From DTU013 sp964512095 (GTDB lineage: Bacteria; Bacillota; Clostridia; Acetivibrionales; DTU013): a stretch of 64,000 nucleotides of DNA. The stretch spans positions 21,599 through 85,598 of the forward strand of contig CAZEIH010000009.1 in the NCBI GenBank assembly GCA_964512095.1. The letters run 5' to 3'. Shown piece after piece: positions 53,098 to 63,236 of the stretch. The stretch's first letter is position 1, and every line of letters begins with the position of its first letter. The translations under genes and the position numbers were made by a program. The notes beneath the pieces are model-generated. The model saw only the letters and a program-made list of their open reading frames with translations, did no database searches and was not told where the DNA came from.

Positions 53098-53145
53098 CTT
53101 TACACTCCTGTCATATTGTGAATAGTTAAAATTTTTCAATGCTCC

Positions 53146-53733
53146 CTAAAGCATTCCCTTCGTGGACATAACCCCTTCAATGCGCTGATCAAAGCCTACA
53201 GCCTCATCCAGCGACCTTCCAAAAGCCTTAAATACAGCCTCTGTTATATGGTGGTTATTGCTTCCGTACATAACATTGATATGTATATTCATGCCTGCAT
53301 TTACCGAAACAGCTCTGAAAAACTCTTCCACTAGCTCTGTATCCATATCTCCAACACGTTCGCTGGCATACTTGACATTACATACAAGGTAAGGCCGCCC
53401 ACCAATATCCACCGATACCATTGCGAGAGCTTCATCCATTGGAACAAAAGCTGTTCCGTATCGCCTGATGGCTTTCTTGTCTCCCAATGCCTGTTTTAAT
53501 GCCTGCCCCAGCACTATTCCTACATCCTCCACCGTATGGTGGGCATCCACCTGAAGGTCTCCACTTGCTTTAACCTCAAGGTCCAGCAATCCATGCTTAG
53601 AAAACAGCGTAAGCATATGATCTAAAAACCCTATCCCTGTATCAATAGACGAGTTACCCCTTCCGTCTATATCAAGTCTCAGCGTAATATCTGTCTCCGC
53701 TGTTTTCCTACTCAATTCTGCGCTTCTGGACAT
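53146..53733 (-). CDS. hisB: Imidazoleglycerol-phosphate dehydratase HisB
   Basis: 195 residues. Metal-binding LDHMLTLFSKHG and DAHHTVEDVGIVLGQAL are present, and GSNNHHITEAVFKAFGRSL near residues 160-180. Converts IGP to imidazole acetol phosphate. ATG at 53733 follows GGAGGTG. The next gene in the operon (hisA) begins 48 bp later; no hisH. Confidence 0.96.
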   Translation of the reverse strand: MSRSAELSRKTAETDITLRLDIDGRGNSSIDTGIGFLDHMLTLFSKHGLLDLEVKASGDLQVDAHHTVEDVGIVLGQALKQALGDKKAIRRYGTAFVPMDEALAMVSVDIGGRPYLVCNVKYASERVGDMDTELVEEFFRAVSVNAGMNIHINVMYGSNNHHITEAVFKAFGRSLDEAVGFDQRIEGVMSTKGML

Positions 53734-54026
53734 GTCACACCTCCATAAATCTTATCCTAGGTAATTATAACAAAACACTGCCACGTGATTCCACCATTTT
53801 TTACAATATTTTAGAAGCAGACCTCTTTGCCACAATATTGTTTAATATATACGGCTGCTACTCTGGATTTCCCGGCCAGCTTCCGCCAACTGCAAGAAAA
53901 ATATTGCTTAATATATACGACTGTTACTATATAATCATAGTGAATATGCCGCCAGTAATTGAAACCCTCACTATTATGCAATCCAGTATGCAATCCATTG
54001 ACTTAGTTATATCTACGATTGCATTA
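53734..54026. other. hisC-hisB spacer with a 29-bp direct repeat
   Basis: CAATATTGTTTAATATATAC (from about 53832) recurs as AAATATTGCTTAATATATAC (from about 53899), each followed by GGCTGCTAC or GACTGTTAC. No gene or terminator was seen. The operon transcript must read through it. Confidence 0.4.
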
Positions 54027-55091
54027 TCATACACCAGCTATTATGCGTTCCAACGCCCTTATAACGGCATTCATTTCCCCATCTGTCCCAATGCTGATTC
54101 TAAGATGGTTCTCTATCAACGGCTGTTTGAAATGCCTGACCAGTATGCCTGCTTCTCTAAGTCCTTTGAATATTTCTTCGCCACTTATGACTTTATGACT
54201 TGTAAACACAAAATTCGCCGATGACTCAGTGACAATAAAATCTCTTTTCTCTAGTTCATATACAAATCTCTCACGTGTTTCCAATACCTTCTCTAATGTA
54301 CCCCTATAATACTCCGGATCCTGCAAAGCAGCTGTACCGGCTACTATCGCCAGTCTATCAAGGGTATATGAGTTGAAAGAGTTCTTTACACTTTCCAGTG
54401 CTTGTATAAGTCCAATGTCTCCAAAGGCAAAGCCTATCCTCATACCTGCAAGTGCTCTGGATTTTGAAAATGTATGAATCACCAGCAGGTTCGGATATTC
54501 ATTTATCAGGTCTATGGCAGACTCTCCCCCATAGTCTATATAAGCCTCATCAACTATGACTACAGATTGGGGATTCCCGTCCAGTACACGACGTATGGCT
54601 GACAGGGTAAGTGCTTTACCTGTTGGTGCATTAGGGTTTGCCAGTATTATTCCCCCACTACTTTCCATCAACTGCTCTGAGGGTATATTGAATTCACAAT
54701 CTAGTGGCGTTGTAACATAATCGAGTTTAAATAGTTTAGCGTAGACCGGATAAAATGAGTATGTTATATTCGGAAATACTATTGTCCTGCCAGGATCGAA
54801 AAAGGCCATGAAGGCAAATGCCAGTACTTCATCAGACCCATTCCCAGCAAATATATGATCCCTGTTTACTCCATAGCTTTCTGAAGCTGCATCAACAAGC
54901 ATACTACATGAAGGATCGGGATAAAGCCTAAGCTTATCATCTACAGCCTGTTTTATAGCTTCCAATACTTTCGGTGATGGCCCATAAGGGTTCTCGTTGG
55001 TATTCAGCTTTATATATCTTTTGTCTTGAGGCTGCTCTCCGGGCACATAGGGCACCAGTCCGCGAGCCAGCTTGCTCCAGTATTTCTTCAT
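54027..55091 (-). CDS. hisC: Histidinol-phosphate aminotransferase HisC
   Basis: 354 residues. NENPYGPSPKVLEAIKQA near residue 31, GNGSDEVLAFAF (PLP site, about residue 80), NPNAPTG near residue 150 and VDEAYIDY near residue 178. The Schiff-base lysine is in HTFSKSRALAGMRIGFA near residue 210. Class-II type aminotransferase. ATG follows AAGGAG. Confidence 0.96.
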   Translation of the reverse strand: MKKYWSKLARGLVPYVPGEQPQDKRYIKLNTNENPYGPSPKVLEAIKQAVDDKLRLYPDPSCSMLVDAASESYGVNRDHIFAGNGSDEVLAFAFMAFFDPGRTIVFPNITYSFYPVYAKLFKLDYVTTPLDCEFNIPSEQLMESSGGIILANPNAPTGKALTLSAIRRVLDGNPQSVVIVDEAYIDYGGESAIDLINEYPNLLVIHTFSKSRALAGMRIGFAFGDIGLIQALESVKNSFNSYTLDRLAIVAGTAALQDPEYYRGTLEKVLETRERFVYELEKRDFIVTESSANFVFTSHKVISGEEIFKGLREAGILVRHFKQPLIENHLRISIGTDGEMNAVIRALERIIAGV

Positions 55092-55214
55092 ATAAAAAGA
55101 CTCCTTCTATCTCAATTGCAACTTAATAGACACCTTTGTGTCTTGTTAACGATTTATAAGGCGAAAGCCGCCCATCACTTGGCTTTTATAGCTTAGGTAG
55201 GCAAGCGGCTTACT

Positions 55215-56510
55215 CTACTTCTTGAAGCGTACCTTTATGGCATTTGCATGGCCGTCCAGCTTCTCGTATTCCGCAAAGCCAATGACTGCATCGCTGGCCT
55301 TTTCCAGTGCCTGCCTTGTATATGAAATAACACTAGATTTCTTTACAAAATCGGATACGTTGATAGGAGAGAAAAACCTAGCTGTCCCTCCAGTAGGAAG
55401 CACATGGTTAGGACCCGCAAAATAATCTCCCAAAGGCTCTGGCGACCAATTCCCAAGAAATATAGCCCCAGCGTTTTTAACATATCCCAGCCTGTTGAAC
55501 GGTTCTTCAATACAAAGCTCCAAGTGTTCAGGGGCTATTCGGTTAACTACTTCCATAGCCTCATCTAGGTCATTTACAATAATTGCGGCACAGTACTCAG
55601 AAAGAGATTTATCCAAAATATTCTTTCTTGAAAGCATCTCATATTGGATTGACACCTCTTTTATAACCGCTTCCGCCAGCTTGACTGAGGGTGTTACAAG
55701 TATAGATGCTGAAAGCATATCGTGCTCAGCCTGTGACAGCAGATCAGCGGCAATAAATATCGGATTTGCAGTGTCATCCGCCACTACAGTTATTTCACTG
55801 GGTCCTGCAAACATATCTATATCACAATAGCCATAAGCGAGTCTTTTCGCAGTAGACACATAGATATTGCCGGGACCGAAGATCTTGTCGACCTTGGGTA
55901 CAGTATCAGTTCCAAAAACCATAGCTGCTACGGCCTGAGCACCGCCCATCTTATATATTTCAGTAACTCCCGATTCACTGGCTGCAACAAGTACAGCAGG
56001 ATCGATACACCCATCCTTACCAGGAGGTGTTGCCATAACAATCCTTTCTACTCCTGCAACCTTAGCAGGCAAAGCGTTCATTAGAACAGAGGACGTCAGT
56101 ACTGCAGTACCCCCGGGAACGTATATGCCAACTATTTCAAGAGGCCTATAAAGCTGTCCCAGCAGAATTCCGTCATCTCCTGTGGTAAACCATGAATTTT
56201 CCTTTTGTTTTTCATGAAATGCAATTATATTAGCCTTTGACCTTCTAATAATATCCAGTAGCCTTGCGTCAATATTCTTATACGCCTCATCAATTTCATT
56301 TTGCGAAACCTTCATTGACTCCAGAACAATATTCACCTTATCAAATTTCTCCGTGTATTCCAAAATAGCTTTATCGCCTTTTATCTTAACATTGTCCATT
56401 ATTTCGCTAACAACATCCAAAACATCCTGCTTCCCTACTCTGTCTCTCTCAACTAGCTTTTCAAAAAGTCCTGTGTCCTTGCCCTGCCTCATATCTATTG
56501 TTTTTATCAT
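55215..56510 (-). CDS. hisD: Histidinol dehydrogenase HisD
   Basis: 431 residues. VPGGTAVLTSSVLMNALPAK near residue 130, FGPGNIYVSTAKR near residue 215, DMFAGPSEI near residue 235, zinc and catalytic positions in SQAEHDMLSASILVTP near residue 260 and IAPEHLELCIE near residue 330. Oxidises histidinol to histidine in two steps. ATG follows GGAGGG. 15 bp after hisG. Confidence 0.97.
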   Translation of the reverse strand: MIKTIDMRQGKDTGLFEKLVERDRVGKQDVLDVVSEIMDNVKIKGDKAILEYTEKFDKVNIVLESMKVSQNEIDEAYKNIDARLLDIIRRSKANIIAFHEKQKENSWFTTGDDGILLGQLYRPLEIVGIYVPGGTAVLTSSVLMNALPAKVAGVERIVMATPPGKDGCIDPAVLVAASESGVTEIYKMGGAQAVAAMVFGTDTVPKVDKIFGPGNIYVSTAKRLAYGYCDIDMFAGPSEITVVADDTANPIFIAADLLSQAEHDMLSASILVTPSVKLAEAVIKEVSIQYEMLSRKNILDKSLSEYCAAIIVNDLDEAMEVVNRIAPEHLELCIEEPFNRLGYVKNAGAIFLGNWSPEPLGDYFAGPNHVLPTGGTARFFSPINVSDFVKKSSVISYTRQALEKASDAVIGFAEYEKLDGHANAIKVRFKK

Positions 56511-56525
56511 GAATTTCTCGCCCTC

Positions 56526-57158
56526 CTATAGCAGCTTCCTGAGCTGGTCAATTATTCCGTTTATCCTGTCGTTTTCCATCTTCATACTCACTCTGTTGAC
56601 AACCACCCTTGCGCTGATATCCGCTATGGTATCCAACACAACAAGGCCATTATCCTTTAGAGTTCTTCCGCTCTCCACTATATCTACGATAACCTCTGAG
56701 AGACCTACAAGCGGAGCCAGTTCGACAGAACCATTGAGTTTGATGACCTCGATGGATTCTCTACGCTTATGCTCGAAATACTCCCTTGCTACACGAGGGT
56801 ACTTTGTTGCGACCCTTTTATTATTGAGACTGTCCATTTTATCCGCCAATTCAGCAGGGCCTGCTACCACCATACGGCATGCTGCAAAGCCAAGGTTGAG
56901 TACCTCATAAAGATGCCTGCCCTCTTCCAACAGTGTATCCTTTCCGACAACCCCCATGTCTGCTGCACCATACTCAACATAGGTCGGAACATCAGCTGGC
57001 TTTACAAGAAAGAACTTGATTTTGTTTGATTCATCAGTGAATATCAATTTTCTTGAAGCATTCCGATATTCAGAACAGTCTATCCCTATCTTCTCCAGCA
57101 GCTCTATGGTCATGTCTGCCAATCTTCCTTTTGACAACGCTATAGTAAGATACCTCAT
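56526..57158 (-). CDS. hisG: ATP phosphoribosyltransferase catalytic subunit, short form
   Basis: 210 residues from ATG 57158 (RYLTIALSKGRLADMTIELL), preceded by GAGGTG. VKPADVPTYVEYGAADMGVVG near residue 60 is quoted in part as VEYGAADMGV. The C-terminal regulatory domain of long HisG is absent, so it needs HisZ, which is encoded just upstream. First step of histidine synthesis and the point of feedback control. Confidence 0.96.
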   Translation of the reverse strand: MRYLTIALSKGRLADMTIELLEKIGIDCSEYRNASRKLIFTDESNKIKFFLVKPADVPTYVEYGAADMGVVGKDTLLEEGRHLYEVLNLGFAACRMVVAGPAELADKMDSLNNKRVATKYPRVAREYFEHKRRESIEVIKLNGSVELAPLVGLSEVIVDIVESGRTLKDNGLVVLDTIADISARVVVNRVSMKMENDRINGIIDQLRKLL

Positions 57159-57163
57159 TGATT

Positions 57164-58420
57164 TCACCTCTTCAATAATTCGCTTATTTTCACCTTTGTG
57201 GTTTCTCCCGACTGTATATAATGTACTTCGACATTATCCTCATCTACAATACTTATAACACCACCGATATTTTTCTCCTTTGCATGGGCTGTAGCTTCCT
57301 GTGCTGTCCTGTTTGTAATATCAAGTTCAACCGCAAGCCCCTGCTTTCTCAGTACTCCACACAGCTCAAACGCAGCTTTCCTACCCTTATCTGAATAACG
57401 TACAAGTGTATCGATGACCGGGTTTTCCATATTTATTTTCTGTCGCTGCAACGCCATTAACAGCATATTCACACCCAATGAAAAGCCTGTGGCAGGACAT
57501 TCGCCTCCAAATTCGCCTACCAGCTTATCGTAACGCCCCCCGGTAAGGACAGGGAATCCTACACCATAGGTAAATCCTCTGAATATAATACCTGTATCAT
57601 AGGTAAGCTCTCTAAGCATCCCCAAATCCACCGATATATACTTCCCAAGACCATAATCCTCAAGGATACTAAGTACCTGGCTAATATTATCTAATGCATC
57701 CTTTGATCTTTTACAAAGGTTGAAGGCCCTTGCTTTATCTAGAACATCGAAGGACCCAAAGAATCCAGGTAGGCTAGATATCAGATTTTTCATATCCTCT
57801 TGGAGCTCACTCCTCTTTAGGAATTCCTCAAGACCAACATAATCCTTTCGGTCTATCAGCATCCGAACCTGAGATATATCCTCCTCCGACAGTCTGGTTT
57901 CCTCCATTAGACTGTTAAAAAAATCCACCTGCCCTATATCGATCTGGAAGCTTTCCAGACCACTTGCCTTTAATGATTGTATTGCTATGGCTATTACTTC
58001 TGCATCGGATTCAGGAGTATTTACCCCTAGTACTTCGATGCCAGCCTGTGTAAATTCGTTTTGCTTTCCGCCCCCAAAATCATTGTAGCGGTATACATTG
58101 CCCATATATGAGAGCCTCAGCGGGTACGCCGTGTCCTTGAATTTTGTCGCTGTTATCCTAGCCACTGGAACAGTAATATCAGGCCTTAAAACCAGTATCC
58201 TACCCTGCTGATCAAAGAACTTAAACATATTTTCCTGAAGCATTGCACTGCCTTCTGATGCAAATACGTCGTAAAATTCTATGGCGGGGGTTTCAATCTC
58301 GCAAAAGCCATATCCGCGGAAAAGCATTCTCAGCTTCTGCTCCAGCTCTCTTTTTTGATAACAGTCTTCACACAGGATATCCTGCACTCCATCAGGTGTG
58401 TAAATCTTCCACTTTGACAA
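57164..58420 (-). CDS. hisZ: ATP phosphoribosyltransferase regulatory subunit HisZ
   Basis: 418 residues, HisRS-like fold. TPDGVQDILCEDCYQKRELE near residue 8, RPDITVPVARI near residue 80, GRYDKLVGEFGGECPATGFS near residue 308. Residues of HisRS needed for tRNA charging are not conserved in the usual form. Forms an octamer with short HisG and makes it sensitive to histidine. First gene of the operon; its promoter lies about 90 bp upstream. Confidence 0.93.
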   Translation of the reverse strand: MSKWKIYTPDGVQDILCEDCYQKRELEQKLRMLFRGYGFCEIETPAIEFYDVFASEGSAMLQENMFKFFDQQGRILVLRPDITVPVARITATKFKDTAYPLRLSYMGNVYRYNDFGGGKQNEFTQAGIEVLGVNTPESDAEVIAIAIQSLKASGLESFQIDIGQVDFFNSLMEETRLSEEDISQVRMLIDRKDYVGLEEFLKRSELQEDMKNLISSLPGFFGSFDVLDKARAFNLCKRSKDALDNISQVLSILEDYGLGKYISVDLGMLRELTYDTGIIFRGFTYGVGFPVLTGGRYDKLVGEFGGECPATGFSLGVNMLLMALQRQKINMENPVIDTLVRYSDKGRKAAFELCGVLRKQGLAVELDITNRTAQEATAHAKEKNIGGVISIVDEDNVEVHYIQSGETTKVKISELLKR

Positions 58421-58509
58421 GTCCTACACCTCACTCACTCAGTTTTGTGATTTGCTTTATTGCTTTATTGCTTCACCATGCTAAACAGATAAATAAATGA
58501 ATTGAAACT

Positions 58510-58538
58510 ATTATACGACATAGCCCTTTTTTTGTCAA
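58510..58538 (-). promoter_or_regulatory. Perfect consensus promoter of the his operon
   Basis: Minus strand: -35 TTGACA (58538-58533), 17-nt spacer, -10 TATAAT (58515-58510). Twelve of twelve consensus bases. The leader is only about 80 nt and contains no T-box. Confidence 0.85.
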
Positions 58539-58702
58539 TGCGAAAATATAAATTTGATTTGGCGGGTGAAGTGGCTATTTAAGTGGTCCTGATTGAAAAA
58601 TTCTTTTGCAAGGAAATTTCCCCAAAGCAAAGCTCCAATCTGCCCTCTCGACAATGCCAGATTAGATGAGGTGGAAATTGCTTTTTCGATACCTTTACAT
58701 TT

Positions 58703-59923
58703 TTAATTATTAAAATACCCGACTATACCATTGACGATACCCGTGACCATTTTGTCCTGATATTCACTGGAATTTAGCTTAACATCTTCGTCGGGGTTTG
58801 ACATGAACCCCATTTCTATTAGGACCATAGGTACCTTGCACCAATTAAAACCGCTTAGATCGTTCCTTTTACGCAAACCTCTTTTTCTCGCTCCCGTGGC
58901 CTCCATAAAGCCTTCCAGAATGCAGTTTCCAGCTTTTTCGCTTTCCTTTAATACAAATTCGTCTGTTATATGTCCTTTGCCCGGTATCAAAACCGAAACT
59001 CCATTAACCGATTTGTCCGTTGAACCATCGGCGTGTACACGAAAATACAGGTCGGCAAGAGCCTCATTTGCCATTGTCGCCCTTTCCGCATTGCTTATGT
59101 CAACATTATTCTCCGTTCTGGTCATAATAACAGTAGCCCCATACTTCTCAAGGGCATCCCTTAGCTTCAGGGATACCTCCAGATTCAGCTTGTATTCAGC
59201 TATCCTGGTTTTCACCCCTGCCGTACCACTTGAAACCTTGGCCTTCATTTCATCTGAGCCTGGGGCAACAGGCTCGGTATCATAATTGCCCTTTGTTTGG
59301 TGGCCGGGATCTATACAGATTATACGCCCCTCTAGAGACCTGCTTTCTCCATTACTAGTCCCAATATCAATTTCACTGTCTGAATTTGCTTCAGGTCTCA
59401 ATGGAATATCTGTTTCGTCTTTTTGAGCTCCATCTGATTGTGACTTCTCTTCGGTATCTTCGGCTCCATCTGATTGTGGCTTCCCGCCGGTATCTTCGGC
59501 TCCATTTAAATGTGGCTTCCCGTCAGTTCCTTCGGCATCCTCGGCTCCATCTGTTTCTGATACCTTCGTTTCCTCTAATACTTGCGTTTCCTCCGGTATA
59601 TGTGTCGCTTCACCACTAGAAATTTCACCATCTTGTTCTGTGGACTTCCCATCAGCGCCCTGCCCCATAACGACTCCATCACTAATGTCACTCTCTGTAC
59701 CAGTAGCCGAATTAGCATTCACATCAGTATCCGTATCATGCTCAATGGTGCTAGCTTCTACTACGCTACCGTTATCGATATCAATAATTTCACCTGTTTC
59801 AGGCTTAATAGCTTCTTCCGCATCCCCGATATTCGAGGAACAAGCTGAGGCAGCCATCAATATTGTTATTAACAGTACTAAAACTGTAAGCTTCTTCGCA
59901 AAAAACGCATTTCTTTTATTCAT
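58703..59923 (-). CDS. Lipoprotein N-acetylmuramoyl-L-alanine amidase (Amidase_3)
   Basis: 406 residues. Signal peptide ends in the lipobox-like ASAC, cysteine at residue 28. Then about 165 residues of acidic, low-complexity linker with repeats (GAEDTGGKPQSD, GAEDTEEKSQSD), and the amidase domain from about residue 200: IICIDPGHQ (zinc His), AEYKLNLEVSLKL (Glu), YFRVHADGS (His) and VLIEMGFMSNPDED (catalytic Glu). It cuts the amide bond of peptidoglycan at the outer membrane surface. Stands alone. Confidence 0.93.
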   Translation of the reverse strand: MNKRNAFFAKKLTVLVLLITILMAASACSSNIGDAEEAIKPETGEIIDIDNGSVVEASTIEHDTDTDVNANSATGTESDISDGVVMGQGADGKSTEQDGEISSGEATHIPEETQVLEETKVSETDGAEDAEGTDGKPHLNGAEDTGGKPQSDGAEDTEEKSQSDGAQKDETDIPLRPEANSDSEIDIGTSNGESRSLEGRIICIDPGHQTKGNYDTEPVAPGSDEMKAKVSSGTAGVKTRIAEYKLNLEVSLKLRDALEKYGATVIMTRTENNVDISNAERATMANEALADLYFRVHADGSTDKSVNGVSVLIPGKGHITDEFVLKESEKAGNCILEGFMEATGARKRGLRKRNDLSGFNWCKVPMVLIEMGFMSNPDEDVKLNSSEYQDKMVTGIVNGIVGYFNN

Positions 59924-60265
59924 AATTCTATTTCACCCGGCATTTAGCTATATATCGCCAGTGTCCCCCTAAAGTTGATTTGTACTTTTATTAACCCATC
60001 GGCACCAGCTTGAATTTTGCCAGTGGGTAGTCAGTTATAAAGGCAGTGTTTGATATATTTACATTATAACAAAATGGGTAATAGTATCCTAGACAAAACA
60101 AAATTCATTATCGATAATTTTCTACACTTACAATAATGTGCTTCCCACACAAAAGCGGCAACACATCTCTCAACACATCTACAAGCAATGTACTTCCTAC
60201 ATACCTATAACACATTTTTCAAATCTCGTAGAAATACGCTGCAATTTGAAAAAAACAAACTTCCC
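59924..60265. other. AT-rich spacer without visible gene
   Basis: 342 bp between the amidase gene and the Cys-rich small protein gene. No open frame with a ribosome site, no RNA and no clear hairpin were seen. A run of similar ACACAT-containing pieces (60140-60215) is too diverged to call a repeat. Confidence 0.4.
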
Positions 60266-60457
60266 TCAGTCAAGGTGTAATTCAGATACTATGTTATCCA
60301 GATGCTTCCTTGAACACCCATCGCCTTTCCAATGAAGGCAATCATTGCATGATATATCTCCTATATGCCTACTGCTGATTGAATTCCTGCCGCTTATATA
60401 GCTACAGGAGCGTGCTATGGTAGAAAGGTTATCCTCATTATAATCATAACTATCCAT
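60266..60457 (-). CDS. Small cysteine-rich protein
   Basis: 63 residues. The C-terminal half has CNDCLHWKGDGCSRKHLDNI, a CxxC...C pattern suited to metal binding, and an earlier cysteine lies at residue 18. ATG has GGAGGG 6 nt upstream. I do not recognise the family. The gene is downstream of pcrA on the same strand. Confidence 0.55.
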   Translation of the reverse strand: MDSYDYNEDNLSTIARSCSYISGRNSISSRHIGDISCNDCLHWKGDGCSRKHLDNIVSELHLD

Positions 60458-60569
60458 ACTATCCCTCCGGAAATAGATAACCGGTATATAAATCCGGCAA
60501 GCATTTCAGATTTATCGTTTCAGTTAGTATTGTTCTCAAATCGTCTGCGGGATATACACTTTGGTTCAT

Positions 60570-63236
60570 TCACAGCTTTACAAGGTTTGCAAAGGCTGCC
60601 ATTAGCCGCTTCATTCCACTGTTTCTAAAATCTATCTCCAGTACCTGATCACCTTTGTCTAGTATTACAGCAGATATTTTACCCACACCAAACTTCTTGT
60701 GTACAACCTGATCTCCTACTTTGAAATCTGCTCTCCCTGCTTTGTCACTTCCTGCTGTTGCTCCCACACCACCTCCGAGAACTACCTTGCCAGAACCTCT
60801 ATCCGAGCCAAAGCTCATTACTCCATTAACCGAATTGCCGTATGCTCCAAATCCGCCTGCGGTGCCTGTGTTGTTGCTTCTGTCTGAGGTAGAGTCTCCA
60901 AAACCTCGTTGCACCTTCCAGCCGCTAGTAGCATTACCACCACTTTGACCAAGCCAATCTGCAAAGCTATTAGATTCTTTTTTCTTTCTTTCCTTTGCCT
61001 GAACAAGCTCCTCTGGTATCTCCTTCATGAACCTTGAACATCTGTTGTATGTTGTATTCCCAAAAAGTGTTCTTGAGTAGGCGCTTGTCAAATACAGCTT
61101 TTCTCTCGCTCTTGTTATGCCAACATAGCAAAGTCTTCTCTCTTCCTCTAGCTCAATTTCACTGTCCATGGAACGCATGCTAGGGAATACACCTTCCTCA
61201 AAGCCTGGGATGAATACCACCGGAAACTCTAGACCCTTTGCACTGTGTAAAGTCATTAGTACAACCCTATCATTATCTCCATCCAGACTGTCAAGATCAG
61301 TCACCAAGGATATATTTGCCAGGTATGCTTCCAAGCCCTTCTCCTCACTTTGATTCTCAAACTCAATGGCACTGGAGATAAGCTCCTGAATATTCTCTAT
61401 ACGTGTTCTGGCCTCTTCTGTCTCCTCAGCCTTGAGTTCATCAAGTATGCCGGATTTATTGATAACTGAATCCATAAGCTCCGGAACAGTCATACTCTCA
61501 GAAAGTACTCTGAAGCTGACGATCATATCGGCAAAATCCGTAACCTTGGAGGCAGCACGCTTGAGCTCAGGTATTTCCTGGGCAGATGATATAATGGTGA
61601 ATATGCTACAGCTTCTTTCTATCGCCGCCCTCTCTGCAACAGAAAGAGTAGTACTTCCTATTCCTCTCCTGGGTACATTTATGATTCTTTTAAGCGCCAC
61701 ATCATCAGAGGGATTCTGCACAAGACGCAGATATGCTATGATATCTTTAATTTCCTTCCTATCATAGAACTTGGTCCCTCCGTATATACGATACGGTATT
61801 CCCGCCTTCATGAAGGCTTCCTCAAGGGCTCTCGATTGTGCATTGATTCTGTATAGCAAAGCGAATTCGTTTTTTTTTCTTCCCTCTTCCTCTATTAGAT
61901 TTTCAATTTCGCTAGCAATGAATCTTGCTTCCTCCCGCTCATTTTCTGCATCGAAGTACTGTATTTCGTCACCCTTGTCATTTTCAGTCCAAAGGCGCTT
62001 TTCCTTCCTGCCCATATTGTTCTTAATAACGTAGTTGGCAGCATCAAGTATAGTCTTGGTTGAGCGGTAATTCTGCTCCAGCTTTATAACCTTGGCATCC
62101 TTAAATTCCTTTTCGAAGTCCAGGATATTCCTAATATCTGCTCCCCTCCACCCGTAAATACTCTGGTCATCATCACCGACAACGCACAAATTTCTGAAAT
62201 GCTTTGAAAGGAGGCTGACAAGAGTATATTGGGCAACGTTTGTATCCTGGTACTCGTCCACCAACACATATTTGAACTTTTTCTGATATTTCTCCATAAC
62301 GGGAGGATAATCTAAAAATAGCTTTATAGTAAGCATTATAATATCATCGAAATCTAGAGCATTATTGTTTTTAAGCTTTCTTTGGTACAGTTTGTAAATG
62401 CTAGCTATCTTACTCAGCCTATAATCGGCTCCTGCTTCCTTTTCATACTCCCCAGGCTCAATCAGCTTATCCTTTGCCTTGCCTATCTTTGAAAGTACTT
62501 CCCTGACCGGAAAATTTTTCTCATTGAGATTAAGCTCCTTAATACTATCTTTTATAAGCGTCTGCTGATCAGATGTGTCAAATATAGCAAAGCTCCTACT
62601 ATAGCCCAGTTTATCAATGTAGCGCCTGAGTATCCTGACACATGCGGCATGAAACGTGCTGACCCAGATATCATTTATTGCTTCGCCTAATATACCCTCA
62701 AGCCTTTCCTTCATCTCTCTTGCCGCTTTGTTTGTAAAGGTTATCGCAATAATTGAGGCCGGGTGGACAGGGTTGTCTCGCATGATGCTTACCAGCCTGT
62801 CCTGATCCCCATCTGCCATGGATGCCTCGACTGTCCTGGCTATCTCGGCTGCCCCATCTGCCCTGGATGCTTCGACTGTCCTGGCTATCTCGGCTGCCCT
62901 AATATTCCTGTTCTCCACTCCCTCTAAGGCATCCTTAAATTCTTTAATCTCTGATAAATCCGCCGGCCTAATCCTCTCCTGCATTAGCTTCAAATCTGCA
63001 GCTGTAAGTCCTTGAGGCACACGCTGGGAATGGTATGCATTGCCGTACTTGATCATATATGCGATTCTGTTCACAAGAACCGATGTCTTACCCGATCCAG
63101 CACCCGCCAACACCAGTAACGGCCCTTTTATCTGAAATGTGGCCTCTCTTTGTGGTGGATTGAGCCTGCCGTATTCTATCTCCAAAAGTTCTTTCCTTAA
63201 CTGTATGTATTGTGATTTGTCATTATCAGTAATCAT
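60570..63236 (-). CDS. pcrA: ATP-dependent DNA helicase PcrA (UvrD family) with an unusual insertion
   Basis: 888 residues; PcrA is usually about 720-760. Walker A AGAGSGKTSVLVNRIAY (residues 44-60), Ia AITFTNKAAREMKERL (from 164), II VDEYQDTN, III GDDDQSIYGWRG, IV QNYRS, V LMTLHSAKGLEFPVVF, VI CYVGITRARE. The C-terminal KFGVGKISAVIL domain binds RNA polymerase. Residues about 66-158 between motifs I and Ia are an insertion, absent from typical PcrA, containing a 15-residue duplication (114-128 and 129-143). Roles: DNA repair and removal of stalled RNA polymerase. Confidence 0.95.
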   Translation of the reverse strand: MITDNDKSQYIQLRKELLEIEYGRLNPPQREATFQIKGPLLVLAGAGSGKTSVLVNRIAYMIKYGNAYHSQRVPQGLTAADLKLMQERIRPADLSEIKEFKDALEGVENRNIRAAEIARTVEASRADGAAEIARTVEASMADGDQDRLVSIMRDNPVHPASIIAITFTNKAAREMKERLEGILGEAINDIWVSTFHAACVRILRRYIDKLGYSRSFAIFDTSDQQTLIKDSIKELNLNEKNFPVREVLSKIGKAKDKLIEPGEYEKEAGADYRLSKIASIYKLYQRKLKNNNALDFDDIIMLTIKLFLDYPPVMEKYQKKFKYVLVDEYQDTNVAQYTLVSLLSKHFRNLCVVGDDDQSIYGWRGADIRNILDFEKEFKDAKVIKLEQNYRSTKTILDAANYVIKNNMGRKEKRLWTENDKGDEIQYFDAENEREEARFIASEIENLIEEEGRKKNEFALLYRINAQSRALEEAFMKAGIPYRIYGGTKFYDRKEIKDIIAYLRLVQNPSDDVALKRIINVPRRGIGSTTLSVAERAAIERSCSIFTIISSAQEIPELKRAASKVTDFADMIVSFRVLSESMTVPELMDSVINKSGILDELKAEETEEARTRIENIQELISSAIEFENQSEEKGLEAYLANISLVTDLDSLDGDNDRVVLMTLHSAKGLEFPVVFIPGFEEGVFPSMRSMDSEIELEEERRLCYVGITRAREKLYLTSAYSRTLFGNTTYNRCSRFMKEIPEELVQAKERKKKESNSFADWLGQSGGNATSGWKVQRGFGDSTSDRSNNTGTAGGFGAYGNSVNGVMSFGSDRGSGKVVLGGGVGATAGSDKAGRADFKVGDQVVHKKFGVGKISAVILDKGDQVLEIDFRNSGMKRLMAAFANLVKL

